DNA of 64,000 nt, from positions 1 to 64,000 of the forward strand of contig CAZYJL010000006.1 of NCBI GenBank assembly GCA_964647825.1. Direction: 5' to 3'. How positions within the stretch are numbered: position 1 is the stretch's first letter; each line of letters begins with the position of its first letter. The notes under the pieces are model-generated. The model worked only from the letters and a program-made list of their open reading frames with translations, was not told the DNA's origin and ran no database searches. The stretch is from VFKI01 sp964647825. GTDB taxonomy: Bacteria; Pseudomonadota; Gammaproteobacteria; DSM-16500. Shown here piece by piece: positions 52,154 through 60,830 of the stretch. The position numbers and the translations under genes were made by a program.

Positions 52154-52582
52154 ATGTATAAACATATTTTGCTGGCAACCGATCTCATTGATGATACGCG
52201 TTTTCTCACAGATAAAGTGCGGAGTTTGCGTGGCTTAACGGGTGCCAAATTAAGCCTTGTACATATCGTTGAACCCCTACCTGGCTATAGTTATGCTTAT
52301 TTAGGCGTCGAAGATATTGAAGGCCAGTTAATTGATGAATCAAAAGTCGCCTTAAAAAAAATGGGTGAACAATTAGCCGTTGAAGACAAAGACCTCTGGG
52401 TCGAAGTTGGTCCAACCAAATCAAAAATTCTGGAATTAGCCGAATCCATTGGTGCTGATTTAATTATTTGCGGCAGTCATGGTCGGCATGGTTTATCCTT
52501 ACTGCTCGGCTCAACAGCCAATGCCATTTTACACGGCGCGAAATGTGATGTGCTCACCGTGAGACTCCCTGAAGAATCCTAA
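52154..52582 (+). CDS. Universal stress protein (UspA family)
   Basis: Small cytosolic stress protein of 142 residues from the ATG at 52154 (AAGGA upstream; the frame is open from 52136). The start MYKHILLATDLIDD and the nucleotide-binding-type motif GSHGRHGLSLLLGSTAN are classic UspA features. The G-x2-G-x9-G-(S/T) spacing suggests ATP binding. It lies 36 bases after clpB and 19 before cbpA and probably shares the heat-shock transcript. Confidence 0.92.
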   Translation: MYKHILLATDLIDDTRFLTDKVRSLRGLTGAKLSLVHIVEPLPGYSYAYLGVEDIEGQLIDESKVALKKMGEQLAVEDKDLWVEVGPTKSKILELAESIGADLIICGSHGRHGLSLLLGSTANAILHGAKCDVLTVRLPEES

Positions 52583-52601
52583 AAAAAGAAGTTAATACAC
52601 T

Positions 52602-53537
52602 ATGGAATACCGTGATTATTATAAAATTCTTGGCGTTGGGCGCGACGCGAAAGAAGACGACATTAAACGCGCTTATCGTCGATTAGCACGCAAATATCAT
52701 CCTGATGTCAGTAAAGAGGCGAATGCAGAAGAACATTTCAAAGAAGTGCAAGAAGCCTATGAAGTGTTAAAAGATCCGGCTAAACGCTCGCAATACGATC
52801 AACTTGGTAGCAATTGGAAGAATGGCCAAGAATTTCGTCCGCCGCCAGGTTGGCAAGATGGGTTTTCAGGGTTTCAATCAGGCGGTGGTTTTCACAATGA
52901 CGATGGCGAAGAAATCAATTTCAGCGATTTCTTTTCCTCCCTGTTCGGCCAGCAACGTGGTGGCCACGCAGGCCCGCCACCGGGATTCGGTCGTGGTGGC
53001 CGTGTTGCACGCGGTCGTGACGAGCGCGCACAAATTGCGATTAGCCTAGAGGATGCATTTCGAGGCGGTGCGCATACCATCAATCTGCAAATGGGCAACA
53101 CCGTTCGCACATTAAAAATCACCATTCCAGCAGGTATTTTACCCGGCCAACAATTACGTTTAGCCAAACAAGGTTCGCCGGCAGGACCGGGTAGACAAGC
53201 AGGCGATCTGTACTTAGACATTCAGATCAAACCGCATCCTGTCTTCTCGCTCGAAGGTCGCAACATTGTCATGACGTTACCTATCACCCCATGGGAAGCA
53301 GCACTTGGAGCGAAAGTACCCGTCGCGACCTTAGCGGGCACCGTCGAATTAAAAATCGCTGCGGGTAGCCAATCCGGACAAAAACTCCGTTTAAAAGGCC
53401 GCGGCATGCCGGGTAAACCCACTGCTGGCGATCAATATGTTAATTTAAAAATCGTCACACCACCTGTAAAAACCGATGCAGACCGTGCGTTTTATGAAAA
53501 AATGGCAGAAACCATGCCGTTTGATCCGCGGGGGTGA
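52602..53537 (+). CDS. cbpA: DnaJ-class co-chaperone CbpA
   Basis: J-domain protein of 311 residues that stimulates DnaK. The J domain (residues 1-70) has the HPD triad in KYHPDVSKE. A Gly/Phe-rich linker follows (FSGFQSGGGFHNDD). There is no DnaJ zinc finger, and two C-terminal substrate-binding domains finish the protein, as in CbpA. No cbpM partner follows. The last gene of the clpB-uspA-cbpA run, it is convergent with the ATP-grasp gene. Confidence 0.94.
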   Translation: MEYRDYYKILGVGRDAKEDDIKRAYRRLARKYHPDVSKEANAEEHFKEVQEAYEVLKDPAKRSQYDQLGSNWKNGQEFRPPPGWQDGFSGFQSGGGFHNDDGEEINFSDFFSSLFGQQRGGHAGPPPGFGRGGRVARGRDERAQIAISLEDAFRGGAHTINLQMGNTVRTLKITIPAGILPGQQLRLAKQGSPAGPGRQAGDLYLDIQIKPHPVFSLEGRNIVMTLPITPWEAALGAKVPVATLAGTVELKIAAGSQSGQKLRLKGRGMPGKPTAGDQYVNLKIVTPPVKTDADRAFYEKMAETMPFDPRG

Positions 53538-53591
53538 CACATTGCGCGTATATATGTCGAGAACAAAAGCAAAAGTAAAAAATTTAAATTA

Positions 53592-54854
53592 TCATAAAAA
53601 TTGAATGCACCGCTCCGCATCACATAACCTGCTTTGCAAAGCATCGTAGGTTGGAGCGGTAAAAATACAATACGCCGCCCTTCCCATAAAATTTTCCAAC
53701 GGAGGCACCGTCTCACCTGGCTGTATTAGTAGTTTAAATTCTTCAAACCCTTGAATACATTTTATTTTATCAACGCCAACCACGTTAGAAAAACGCGATA
53801 ACATATTCGCAGAAAAATAACGAATACCTGCATATTGTTTAAAATTGACTGAAGAAAAATTTATAGCATGACCAAGATAAGAATCCAGCATAATCTGAAA
53901 CAAATTTGTATTCGATGAAAGTTGAATCAAATCACAAATTCTATCACCAGCTAATCTGCCTGCAATTTCCATCAAGACTGGCCCTTGATGACTTATTCTA
54001 ATTTCCGCATGAAAAACACCAAGATTAATTTGCAATGCATTGATTACGCGCTGTATGTATAAGCTAATCTTTTTATGAAGAGATTGTGAAATATCTGCAG
54101 AAACGATATGTCCCATTTCAACAAAATAGGGATTTCCTCTTGTTATTTTTTCAGTAACAGAAACAATATGTGAAAGATGATTATTAACGTAACCCTCAAC
54201 ACTAAATTCTGGTCCGTCAATATACTCTTCAATAAGAGCAATCGAACCAACCCCTTTTGCCATTTCAGTCCATTTATCATCACACATTTTTTGATAAGCA
54301 TTTTCCAAAGAGACAAGATCATCGACTTTCGAAACATGCACACTACCTGACTGATCCACAGGCTTAATCACTGCAGGAAACGTAATAAATGGAGAGAGTG
54401 CTTTTATATCTTTACTAGAATAAATCATCAAGTGATTGGGAGATTCAACACCAGCTTTCCTTAAGCAAATACGCATTTTGTTTTTATCACGAAGCGCATC
54501 CGCTGTTTCTATAGATAATGCAGGAACACCTATACAATCTGCCAGTCTTGCAGCATGTGCTACATAAATTTCAAACCCAGGAATGATGGCTGAAATAGGA
54601 TCATTATTATGTAACTTAATTATCAGTTCTTTCAAAGCAGTAAGATTATTAGTATCTACTTCAATTAGCTCATGAATTATATTTTTATAATAATTTGGAA
54701 TAACTCTCTCATCACTATTGGCTGAAAAAACAATTAAATTATACCCTCTCGCAGAAACAGCGCTTAACAATCCTAAGCCTGCACTTGATGGCTCAATAAT
54801 AACTACATTTTTTTTGATCATTTTGTATTCGCTAATTAGAGAAAATTTTTTCAT
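53592..54854 (-). CDS. ATP-grasp ligase
   Basis: A 420-residue protein of the ATP-grasp superfamily, probably joining a carboxylate to an amine through an acyl phosphate. A Rossmann-like preATP domain with IEPSSAGLGLLSAV comes first. The ATP-binding domain has FPAVIKPVDQSGS, ALIEEYIDGPEFSVEGYV and the metal site HAEIRISHQGPVLMEIAGR. It resembles ligases that make dipeptides or amide natural products (BacD type). The start at 54854 overlaps the upstream gene by 23 bases; an ATG at 54821 is the alternative. It ends a tight operon with the heme-oxygenase-like gene. Confidence 0.9.
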   Translation of the reverse strand: MKKFSLISEYKMIKKNVVIIEPSSAGLGLLSAVSARGYNLIVFSANSDERVIPNYYKNIIHELIEVDTNNLTALKELIIKLHNNDPISAIIPGFEIYVAHAARLADCIGVPALSIETADALRDKNKMRICLRKAGVESPNHLMIYSSKDIKALSPFITFPAVIKPVDQSGSVHVSKVDDLVSLENAYQKMCDDKWTEMAKGVGSIALIEEYIDGPEFSVEGYVNNHLSHIVSVTEKITRGNPYFVEMGHIVSADISQSLHKKISLYIQRVINALQINLGVFHAEIRISHQGPVLMEIAGRLAGDRICDLIQLSSNTNLFQIMLDSYLGHAINFSSVNFKQYAGIRYFSANMLSRFSNVVGVDKIKCIQGFEEFKLLIQPGETVPPLENFMGRAAYCIFTAPTYDALQSRLCDAERCIQFL

Positions 54855-55593
54855 TTAATGAAGCAAACAAATTCTTATAAAGCTCCATATAAGCTATCGC
54901 ACCATTTCGAACATCATCAACCATACTCTGATCTTGCTCACAAAAAATCCGGGCAATATATTCGCTTTTGGCGTAATGTTCCTGCTCAATAAGTGTATGA
55001 ACATAAAAGTGATTCAAAGCCAAATCCTTTTCAGATTTAATAAGATAACTTTCCCTATTTTCCAGAAAGCCTGTTAATAAATATTGAAACTCAGGATAAG
55101 AAGTCAGCTCAGACGCAAGATGAAAACCCAAACTTTTGGCAATTAGTGTATTACGATAGTATTCATATGCAGCACTACCAATTTCTCTTCCAGCATTTAA
55201 AACATAATTATTTGAGAGAAAATCCTTAACACCTACCCCAAAGTGTTCTGCTGAAATTTTAAATAATTGATGATGTGTTGGACGAATACAATTTGCCTCA
55301 TACAAGCCAAACTCATCGACCGATGCAAACAATAAATATGCTGACTTTGCATTAGCCTCCCAAGGATTGACATCCCGCCAATAGTCACTAACCCTCAACG
55401 CTAAAGCAAGAATACCACTTGGGGTTTCTCTATAAAACTCCCATAAGGTTGTAAAAAGTACTTTACGCTCAAATAATAAAAGATTATTTTTTGCAAGATT
55501 TAATCCAAAACTTTTTAACGCTAGCATCCCTTCATGAGATTCAAGTTCATTTTTTAAATTATCAAAAAAAATATCTATAATATTTTTATTCAT
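54832..55593 (-). CDS. Heme-oxygenase-like iron-containing enzyme (HDO fold)
   Basis: A 253-residue, all-helical protein that looks like the heme-oxygenase-like diiron oxidase/oxygenase group (relatives of CADD, UndA, SznF). The likely metal ligands are Glu94 in VDEFGLYEA, His107 or 108 in RPTHHQLF, Glu162 in HLASELTSY, and the final motif H199-x3-E203-x2-H206 in YVHTLIEQEH, where most relatives have Asp instead of Glu203. Such enzymes do oxygen-dependent C-C or C-N bond cleavage or N-oxidation in natural-product pathways. It lies between the frameshifted unknown gene and the ATP-grasp gene. Confidence 0.78.
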   Translation of the reverse strand: MNKNIIDIFFDNLKNELESHEGMLALKSFGLNLAKNNLLLFERKVLFTTLWEFYRETPSGILALALRVSDYWRDVNPWEANAKSAYLLFASVDEFGLYEANCIRPTHHQLFKISAEHFGVGVKDFLSNNYVLNAGREIGSAAYEYYRNTLIAKSLGFHLASELTSYPEFQYLLTGFLENRESYLIKSEKDLALNHFYVHTLIEQEHYAKSEYIARIFCEQDQSMVDDVRNGAIAYMELYKNLFASLNEKIFSN

Positions 55594-55595
55594 TT

Positions 55596-55820
55596 TTAAT
55601 TTTCCTTAATGTTTTTTTTCATCGCAATTCTAATACATCCTCTAACTGGCGCACATGAATCTGCAAATATTTTTTTTTGAGAATCAAAAGAATAGAGTAA
55701 ATCTGGATCGTCTTCTACCATCTTATATGAAGGCAGAATCTCTCCAAGACTATCTAGTTTGTTGTGAAAATATTCAAATTTAACTTCTTCAGCAATTTTA
55801 CCTATTAAAGTATTTTCCAA
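55596..55820 (-). pseudogene. 3' part of the frameshifted unknown gene
   Basis: A 74-codon frame beginning with TTG (no good ribosome site) that overlaps the end of the preceding gene. It reads like the natural C-terminus of that gene: adding one A to the run of eight at 55827-55834 joins the two frames into a 444-residue protein. The segment contains a CAPVRGC motif near its end. A free small peptide is less likely. It lies 2 bases before the heme-oxygenase-like gene. Confidence 0.6.
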
Positions 55821-56929
55821 CTTAAGTTTTTTTTCTTAATTTCGTCAAGATAAACATTCATTACATGTTTTACCTCACTAAGACTATGTATAGTATTGGA
55901 TACTTTTCTTGACTTCGGAGAAAATTCAAGCGTTGTAGGCAATGACATAAAATAATATACCGGTTTCACGTTGTTAGAAAGAGAAAAATGCGAAGGAATA
56001 AAAATTGTTGGATTATATTTTAAACCATATGACTCAACATATATTTTCTGAAACAAAGAAATTGGTGCACATGCATCATTTATAGCAGGTGAAAACCCTG
56101 GCAAAACACCTGATGAGATAGCAAAAAGATGTTTTATAGTATCTGCAAGATAAGGATTAGGCTTTAGATTTCTATTTGCTTGTGCCCGTGAAAATGCAAG
56201 ATTGTATAGCATGTTATTTCTTTCATAACCAGATTTTTTCCAGACTTCTTCTAACAACAATAATTTTAGAGGTTGCCATGATTGATCATTCATTATTTTC
56301 TCAAACCACTTACTAGAAAAAAACAATAACTCAGCAAACCAAACTTCTTTATTACTTGGATGATTTGCAAGTATTTTAAATATTTCCCACTGTCCCAGCA
56401 AATCTTTAGAGGGATGTAAACGTAAATTAAAATCACGCATTAAGTTTCTATGCTGTGTCAAATTACTGATATTTGGACCCATAAAAATAAATCTAGCACC
56501 GGCTGTCAACGTAAACATATTAACTGGATGAAAAGAAGGGTCACTATCAAGTTTTTTCCATAAAGCAAAAATAGAACCGGGCTTCACCACTCCTAATGGG
56601 AGCATTTGACCACAAATAGTTACAACTTCATGTATTGTATGTTCCAATATAATCCCCGAAGGCACACCCGTTCCTAAATAATTCAGATCATTCCTTACAC
56701 AATCATTAATTTTATTATCATCTATAGGAACAACCTCACCGCTAGAACTTGGCAGGTGAAAAATCCCTTCATCCACAACCTTGCTTCCGAATGGGTAGCG
56801 CGCTAAGTACAATGAATAACTTTCATCTGGATTAATTGCATCAATGACCTCAGCCAAACGAAAATTCACTTTAGAGACTCGGTTTCTTATTTCTGACCAT
56901 GTTGTTTTCTTGATACTTCCATACTTCAT
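55805..56929 (-). CDS. Unknown protein, probably frameshifted (first gene of HDO/ATP-grasp operon)
   Basis: A 374-codon frame I do not recognise. It is soluble, with no signal peptide, and begins MKYGSIKKTTWSEIRNRVSK. It has a His-rich stretch ILEHTIHEVVTICGQ and helices rich in Leu/Trp/Lys in the middle. The frame ends at 55805 just after a run of eight A on the coding strand, and the next frame (55596-55820) continues smoothly if one A is added. It heads the operon, so it probably has an enzymatic or substrate-binding role in the same pathway. AT-rich, unlike flanking housekeeping genes. Confidence 0.7.
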   Translation of the reverse strand: MKYGSIKKTTWSEIRNRVSKVNFRLAEVIDAINPDESYSLYLARYPFGSKVVDEGIFHLPSSSGEVVPIDDNKINDCVRNDLNYLGTGVPSGIILEHTIHEVVTICGQMLPLGVVKPGSIFALWKKLDSDPSFHPVNMFTLTAGARFIFMGPNISNLTQHRNLMRDFNLRLHPSKDLLGQWEIFKILANHPSNKEVWFAELLFFSSKWFEKIMNDQSWQPLKLLLLEEVWKKSGYERNNMLYNLAFSRAQANRNLKPNPYLADTIKHLFAISSGVLPGFSPAINDACAPISLFQKIYVESYGLKYNPTIFIPSHFSLSNNVKPVYYFMSLPTTLEFSPKSRKVSNTIHSLSEVKHVMNVYLDEIKKKNLSWKIL

Positions 56930-57426
56930 TTATTTCTCCAACTTTAAAAAATTATAAAAATTGATAACAAAAAATACTTGCGCCACAACTTAAAAAATAC
57001 TATCTGAACTCGGTCAATCCCCATACACAGAAATAACTTTCAACAAAGATGAAATAAAAAAAGATCATCCTCATTAAATCCATACAAATATTTATTATTA
57101 ATTTAAAAACTCATCAGCATTTAAACAAGACATGAACAAGTGGGATTTTCTAAATGCGAGATTTACAATTTTTTTCTTATACTTTTTCAACCACCTCATA
57201 CCAATATGGCATCTCAAATTTTTATAATTGAGGTCATCAATTAATTTATTACAGAGATTATTTTCTAAAACCTCCGCATACTTTCATCAAGAGAAAACCT
57301 CATTTAAATCAAGTGCAAAAGACTACTTGAATTTCCATAGACTGTCCATTATTATAACGCCAGTAAAAATTTGATAAAAAATCTAACAAAAAAATATCGC
57401 TATAAATCTTTAAGTGAAAAAAATCA
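56930..57426. other. AT-rich divergent promoter region
   Basis: About 497 bases between the HDO/ATP-grasp operon and the divergent POT transporter. There is no gene or recognisable RNA. It should hold both promoters, but no strong -35/-10 pair stands out among the AT runs. Confidence 0.5.
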
Positions 57427-58860
57427 ATGCCTATCAAAAAATACCCATCTGGATTTTATTCAGTTTGCTTTGCGCAAATAGGTGAACGATTTAGCTTTTA
57501 TGCAATGCGCGGCATATTAGTGCTGTATATGGTAAAAAATTTTTCATTCACAAATGAAGCAGCGTACACAATATTCTCACTCTTCACTGCATTACTTTAT
57601 CTCACACCCTACATTGGCGGGTTGCTTGCTGATTATCTATTTGGCAAAAAAAAATCTATCCTACTTGGTGGCTGCATGTTATCAATGGGTTATTTTTTAT
57701 TGTATTTTTTAGAAAAAAATCACTTCTATCTTGCACTCTCTTTAATTGCACTTGGTAATGGTTTTTTTATGCCGAATGTGATTAGTTACATTGGTCATTT
57801 ATACGATACATCCAATCCGCATTTAAACCGCGAAAGTGGATTTTCCATTTTCTACACAGCAACGAATATCGGTGCATTTTTACCACCTTTTTTTCTTGCA
57901 GGAATCATTGCTTGGTTTGGCTGGCAGGCCTCTTTTCTTATTTCAGCAATTACCGCTTTTATATCTACGCTCATTTTTTTGTATGGCACACACCCATCAA
58001 CACCCAATACCAAAAAATTAAATTTTAACAAAAAATCTATTATTCTTCCGCTCACACTGACCATTATCACTAGTTTTACAATATTATTTTATCAATTAAT
58101 GCAAGCATCTAAGTTTGCAACAATTTTTATTTTTTCTTCTAGTGTTTTATTTTTTCTATATACAATAAAAAAAAGTTTTTCATTTTCTGTTAATCAAAGA
58201 AACCGTCTGTTAATGGGGCTTTTCCTAACAGCTTTCTCCGTGATATTTTGGATGCTATCAGAGCAAACAGCGATGTCTCTGACTATTTACACAGAATATA
58301 ATGTTAGACATCATATTTTTAACCATACAATTCCTGTTTTTTTCTTTTTCTCATTGAACCCATTTTTTATTATTTTATTAGGTCCACTGTTTGCTAAATT
58401 ATGGCGCTTTCTTGAGAAAAAAAATCTAAACCCTTCTATTCCTAAAAAATTTGCAATAGGCACAATTTTAATGGGATTAGGATTTGCAATCATACCTCTT
58501 GGTATTGCACACAAAGACGCAGCAGGTCAAATTAGCATCTTCTGGATTATTGTCAGCTATTTTTTCCAAAGTTGTGGAGAATTAGTTTTTTCACCAATTG
58601 GACTATCGATGATGACCGAACTGTCTCCTAAATCCATGGTTGGATCAATGGTGGGTATTTGGTATCTTGCAACAGCTGTGGCTTATTTACTTGCAGGTTT
58701 GGCTGCAAAATTAACAACACTACCCTCCGCAACGAATTTACCGCTAACAACTTCTCCCATTTACGCGCATACTTTTGCATCTCTTGGCTGGCTAACAATC
58801 GCAGCAGGTATAATAATATGGTTTTTTTCACCAATTTTTAAAAATATAGTACAGAGATAA
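57427..58860 (+). CDS. POT/PTR-family proton-coupled (oligo)peptide transporter
   Basis: MFS-fold inner-membrane transporter of 477 residues with about 12-14 helices. The POT signature usually reads ExxERFxYYG at the first helix; here it is QIGERFSFYAMRG, so the first Glu (proton-coupling in studied members) is Gln. The GGLLADYLFGKK loop, NIGAFLPP and the EQTAMSL segment in helix 7 match the family. It may take up di/tripeptides or, from its position, carry the product of the divergent operon. The SDR gene follows after 35 bases. Confidence 0.9.
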   Translation: MPIKKYPSGFYSVCFAQIGERFSFYAMRGILVLYMVKNFSFTNEAAYTIFSLFTALLYLTPYIGGLLADYLFGKKKSILLGGCMLSMGYFLLYFLEKNHFYLALSLIALGNGFFMPNVISYIGHLYDTSNPHLNRESGFSIFYTATNIGAFLPPFFLAGIIAWFGWQASFLISAITAFISTLIFLYGTHPSTPNTKKLNFNKKSIILPLTLTIITSFTILFYQLMQASKFATIFIFSSSVLFFLYTIKKSFSFSVNQRNRLLMGLFLTAFSVIFWMLSEQTAMSLTIYTEYNVRHHIFNHTIPVFFFFSLNPFFIILLGPLFAKLWRFLEKKNLNPSIPKKFAIGTILMGLGFAIIPLGIAHKDAAGQISIFWIIVSYFFQSCGELVFSPIGLSMMTELSPKSMVGSMVGIWYLATAVAYLLAGLAAKLTTLPSATNLPLTTSPIYAHTFASLGWLTIAAGIIIWFFSPIFKNIVQR

Positions 58861-58895
58861 TAACCAACCAAAAAACTAAAAAGGCACACCACTCC

Positions 58896-59666
58896 ATGCA
58901 ATCATTAAAAAATAAACTTGTTTTGATTACCGGCGCATCAAGCGGCATTGGCGCAGCCGCCGCCACCCACTTTGCTGCAGCCGGTGCTAATATTATTTTA
59001 ATCGGTCGACGACTCGAGAAATTACAAACACTCGCATCAACATTAGAAAAAAAATATCAAATAAAAACCCGCTGTTTAGCATTCGATGTGCGTGACCGTG
59101 CCGCTATACAAGAAAATCTTGGCCATTTAAATGATCAATGGCATACGCCTGATATTCTCATTAATAATGCAGGATTAGCCATTGGACGCGAAACGCTACA
59201 AGAAGGTGCGCCAGAGGATTGGGATGTCATGATCGACACCAACATCAAAGGATTACTCTACATCACGCATGCGATTTTGCCGCGTATGCTAGCAGTGAAT
59301 CACGGGCATATTATCAATTTAGGCTCGATTGCCGGTCACGAAGTGTATCCTCAGGGTGCTGTGTATTGCGCAACAAAATCAGCGGTAAATGCCTTAACGC
59401 GCGGATTACGCTTAGATGTATCGGGTAGCGCAATTCGCGTGACAACGGTTGATCCCGGCGCCGTACACACCGAATTTAGCAACGTCCGCTTCAAAGGGGA
59501 TACCGCCCGCGCTGATGCCGTGTATGCCGGCATGACACCACTCACTGCAGACGATATTGCCGAAACCCTGCTGTGGTGCGCCACACGACCTGCGCATGTC
59601 AATATCAGTGAGATAATTATTATGCCAACCGATCAAGCATCGGCGACGGTGATACATCGAAAATAA
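58896..59666 (+). CDS. ydfG: YdfG-like short-chain dehydrogenase
   Basis: NADP-dependent SDR of 256 residues. The cofactor motif TGASSGIG is at residues 13-20 and the catalytic Tyr-x3-Lys in YCATKSAVN, with Asn in INNAGLA and Ser in LGSIAGH. The C-terminus resembles E. coli YdfG, which oxidises 3-hydroxy acids such as L-allo-threonine or serine and reduces malonic semialdehyde. It is co-directional with the POT transporter, so it might belong to the same small-molecule locus, but a housekeeping role is equally possible. Confidence 0.88.
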   Translation: MQSLKNKLVLITGASSGIGAAAATHFAAAGANIILIGRRLEKLQTLASTLEKKYQIKTRCLAFDVRDRAAIQENLGHLNDQWHTPDILINNAGLAIGRETLQEGAPEDWDVMIDTNIKGLLYITHAILPRMLAVNHGHIINLGSIAGHEVYPQGAVYCATKSAVNALTRGLRLDVSGSAIRVTTVDPGAVHTEFSNVRFKGDTARADAVYAGMTPLTADDIAETLLWCATRPAHVNISEIIIMPTDQASATVIHRK

Positions 59667-59719
59667 TTATATAAAAATACGCCAATACTAAAGATTCACA
59701 ATTAGAAATATCAATTATT

Positions 59720-59752
59720 CTGGATGCCAGCTAAAGCTATGCTGGCATGATA
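59720..59752. repeat. Single family C-like palindrome
   Basis: A hairpin with stem ATGCCAGC...GCTGGCAT around CTAAAGCTATG-type loop sequence, just after the SDR gene. It is a sequence variant of the TGTCAT-stem-ATCCAG palindromes at 34.8, 44.7 and 47.0 kb. It could terminate the SDR transcript. Confidence 0.6.
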
Positions 59753-59833
59753 GAAAAAAATAAAGTACTAGAGCACCTAAGCAATCACCATAAAAATATA
59801 TAGCAATAACATGTTATTTATACATGGCTCTTT

Positions 59834-60055
59834 TTAATCGCGCGACGCATTATCTTCCACAAACTCCAATAAATCGCCTGGCTGACATTGCAAACTCCGA
59901 CAAATCGCCTCCAATGTTGAAAAACGGATTGCTTTACCTCGACCGGTTTTCAAAATTGATAAATTTTGTTCGGTAATGCCAATCACTTCTGCTAAATCTT
60001 TCAAGCGTACTTTTCGTTTAGCTAGCATCACATCCAAATGCGTGATAATCGGCAT
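59834..60055 (-). CDS. XRE-family small regulator (Cro/C1 type)
   Basis: A 73-residue DNA-binding protein almost wholly made of one helix-turn-helix domain: RLKDLAEVIGITEQNLSILK is followed by the family end RFSTLEAICRSLQCQPGDLLE. It lies 24 bases downstream of a DUF2975 membrane-protein gene. This pair is common in bacteria, and the regulator is thought to control its own operon. Confidence 0.9.
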   Translation of the reverse strand: MPIITHLDVMLAKRKVRLKDLAEVIGITEQNLSILKTGRGKAIRFSTLEAICRSLQCQPGDLLEFVEDNASRD

Positions 60056-60079
60056 AAATCCTATCCTTTATATTTAAAA

Positions 60080-60556
60080 CTAAATCGTCAAATCATTTTC
60101 TTGTTGTAATTTGACGCCTTCCATCAAAATCCAAGAATACGCAATTAAAATGCAACCAAATCCACTCAGCCAACCACTGAATGCGAGAGGAAAAGTATGA
60201 CTAGGTAATTTGAAATAAACTGTCACAAAGCCAAAAGCAATCGGCACAAAAAAAGATTTTAATAATAAATAAATACCAATCCAACGCAACCAAATTGTAT
60301 TTTTCATTGTAAAAAATTCACCATGCGCATGCGCACGAAATAAAGCAATGAATGCTAACAAAATCAGTAACGTCAACCCTGTATCTACCAATTCACCCAA
60401 AAAACTTAACCAAGGATTTGGTGGCGGCGACAAATAATGCAACGCATTCGCCGCATAAGGAATCACTAAAAAACCAAAGTTAATCAAAAATGCCGCCCAA
60501 AATACACCAACTAATAATTGGCTAATAAAACGAATTTTAGCTATACCTGCTTGCAT
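60080..60556 (-). CDS. DUF2975 membrane protein
   Basis: A 158-residue inner-membrane protein with four hydrophobic helices (about 9-30, 50-70, 93-115 and 125-145 from the start used). The ATG at 60556 has GAGGTGG directly upstream, so I prefer it to the one at 60577. DUF2975 proteins have no known function but are usually paired with a small XRE regulator, as here. Confidence 0.86.
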   Translation of the reverse strand: MQAGIAKIRFISQLLVGVFWAAFLINFGFLVIPYAANALHYLSPPPNPWLSFLGELVDTGLTLLILLAFIALFRAHAHGEFFTMKNTIWLRWIGIYLLLKSFFVPIAFGFVTVYFKLPSHTFPLAFSGWLSGFGCILIAYSWILMEGVKLQQENDLTI

Positions 60557-60627
60557 CGCCACCTCAGTGAATGACATATCAATTAAATGAACTTTTTACA
60601 CCAGCAAAAATACCATCAAATTTATCG

Positions 60628-60653
60628 TTTATCAATAATTTCTTATTGATAAA
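60628..60653. promoter_or_regulatory. Perfect palindrome upstream of DUF2975/XRE
   Basis: TTTATCAATAA and TTATTGATAAA form an 11-bp perfect inverted repeat around a TTTC spacer, 72 bases upstream of the DUF2975 start. No T run follows on the minus strand, so it is not a normal terminator. It may be the operator for the XRE regulator. The remaining gap to 60830 shows nothing else. Confidence 0.45.
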
Positions 60654-60830
60654 GATGAAAATCAGCACCAATTACAACCTGCTGATTATATTGATTTTTT
60701 TTGCGGATAATCCGTGAGAAGACGGCAAAACACTCAAATAAATGCACACAAACGACGCAATGTCGCAAAATAGTTTATGATGGGTTTTGAGTACAAGGGT
60801 ATAGTCTTTCTCAGATAGAGACACACTGAC

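Noticed and set aside
55596..55820. RiPP precursor peptide with a CAPVRGC core next to the HDO gene
   Set aside because: Tempting because of the neighbouring HDO and ATP-grasp genes, but the start is TTG without a ribosome site and a single added A joins it to the preceding gene, so it is better explained as that gene's C-terminus.
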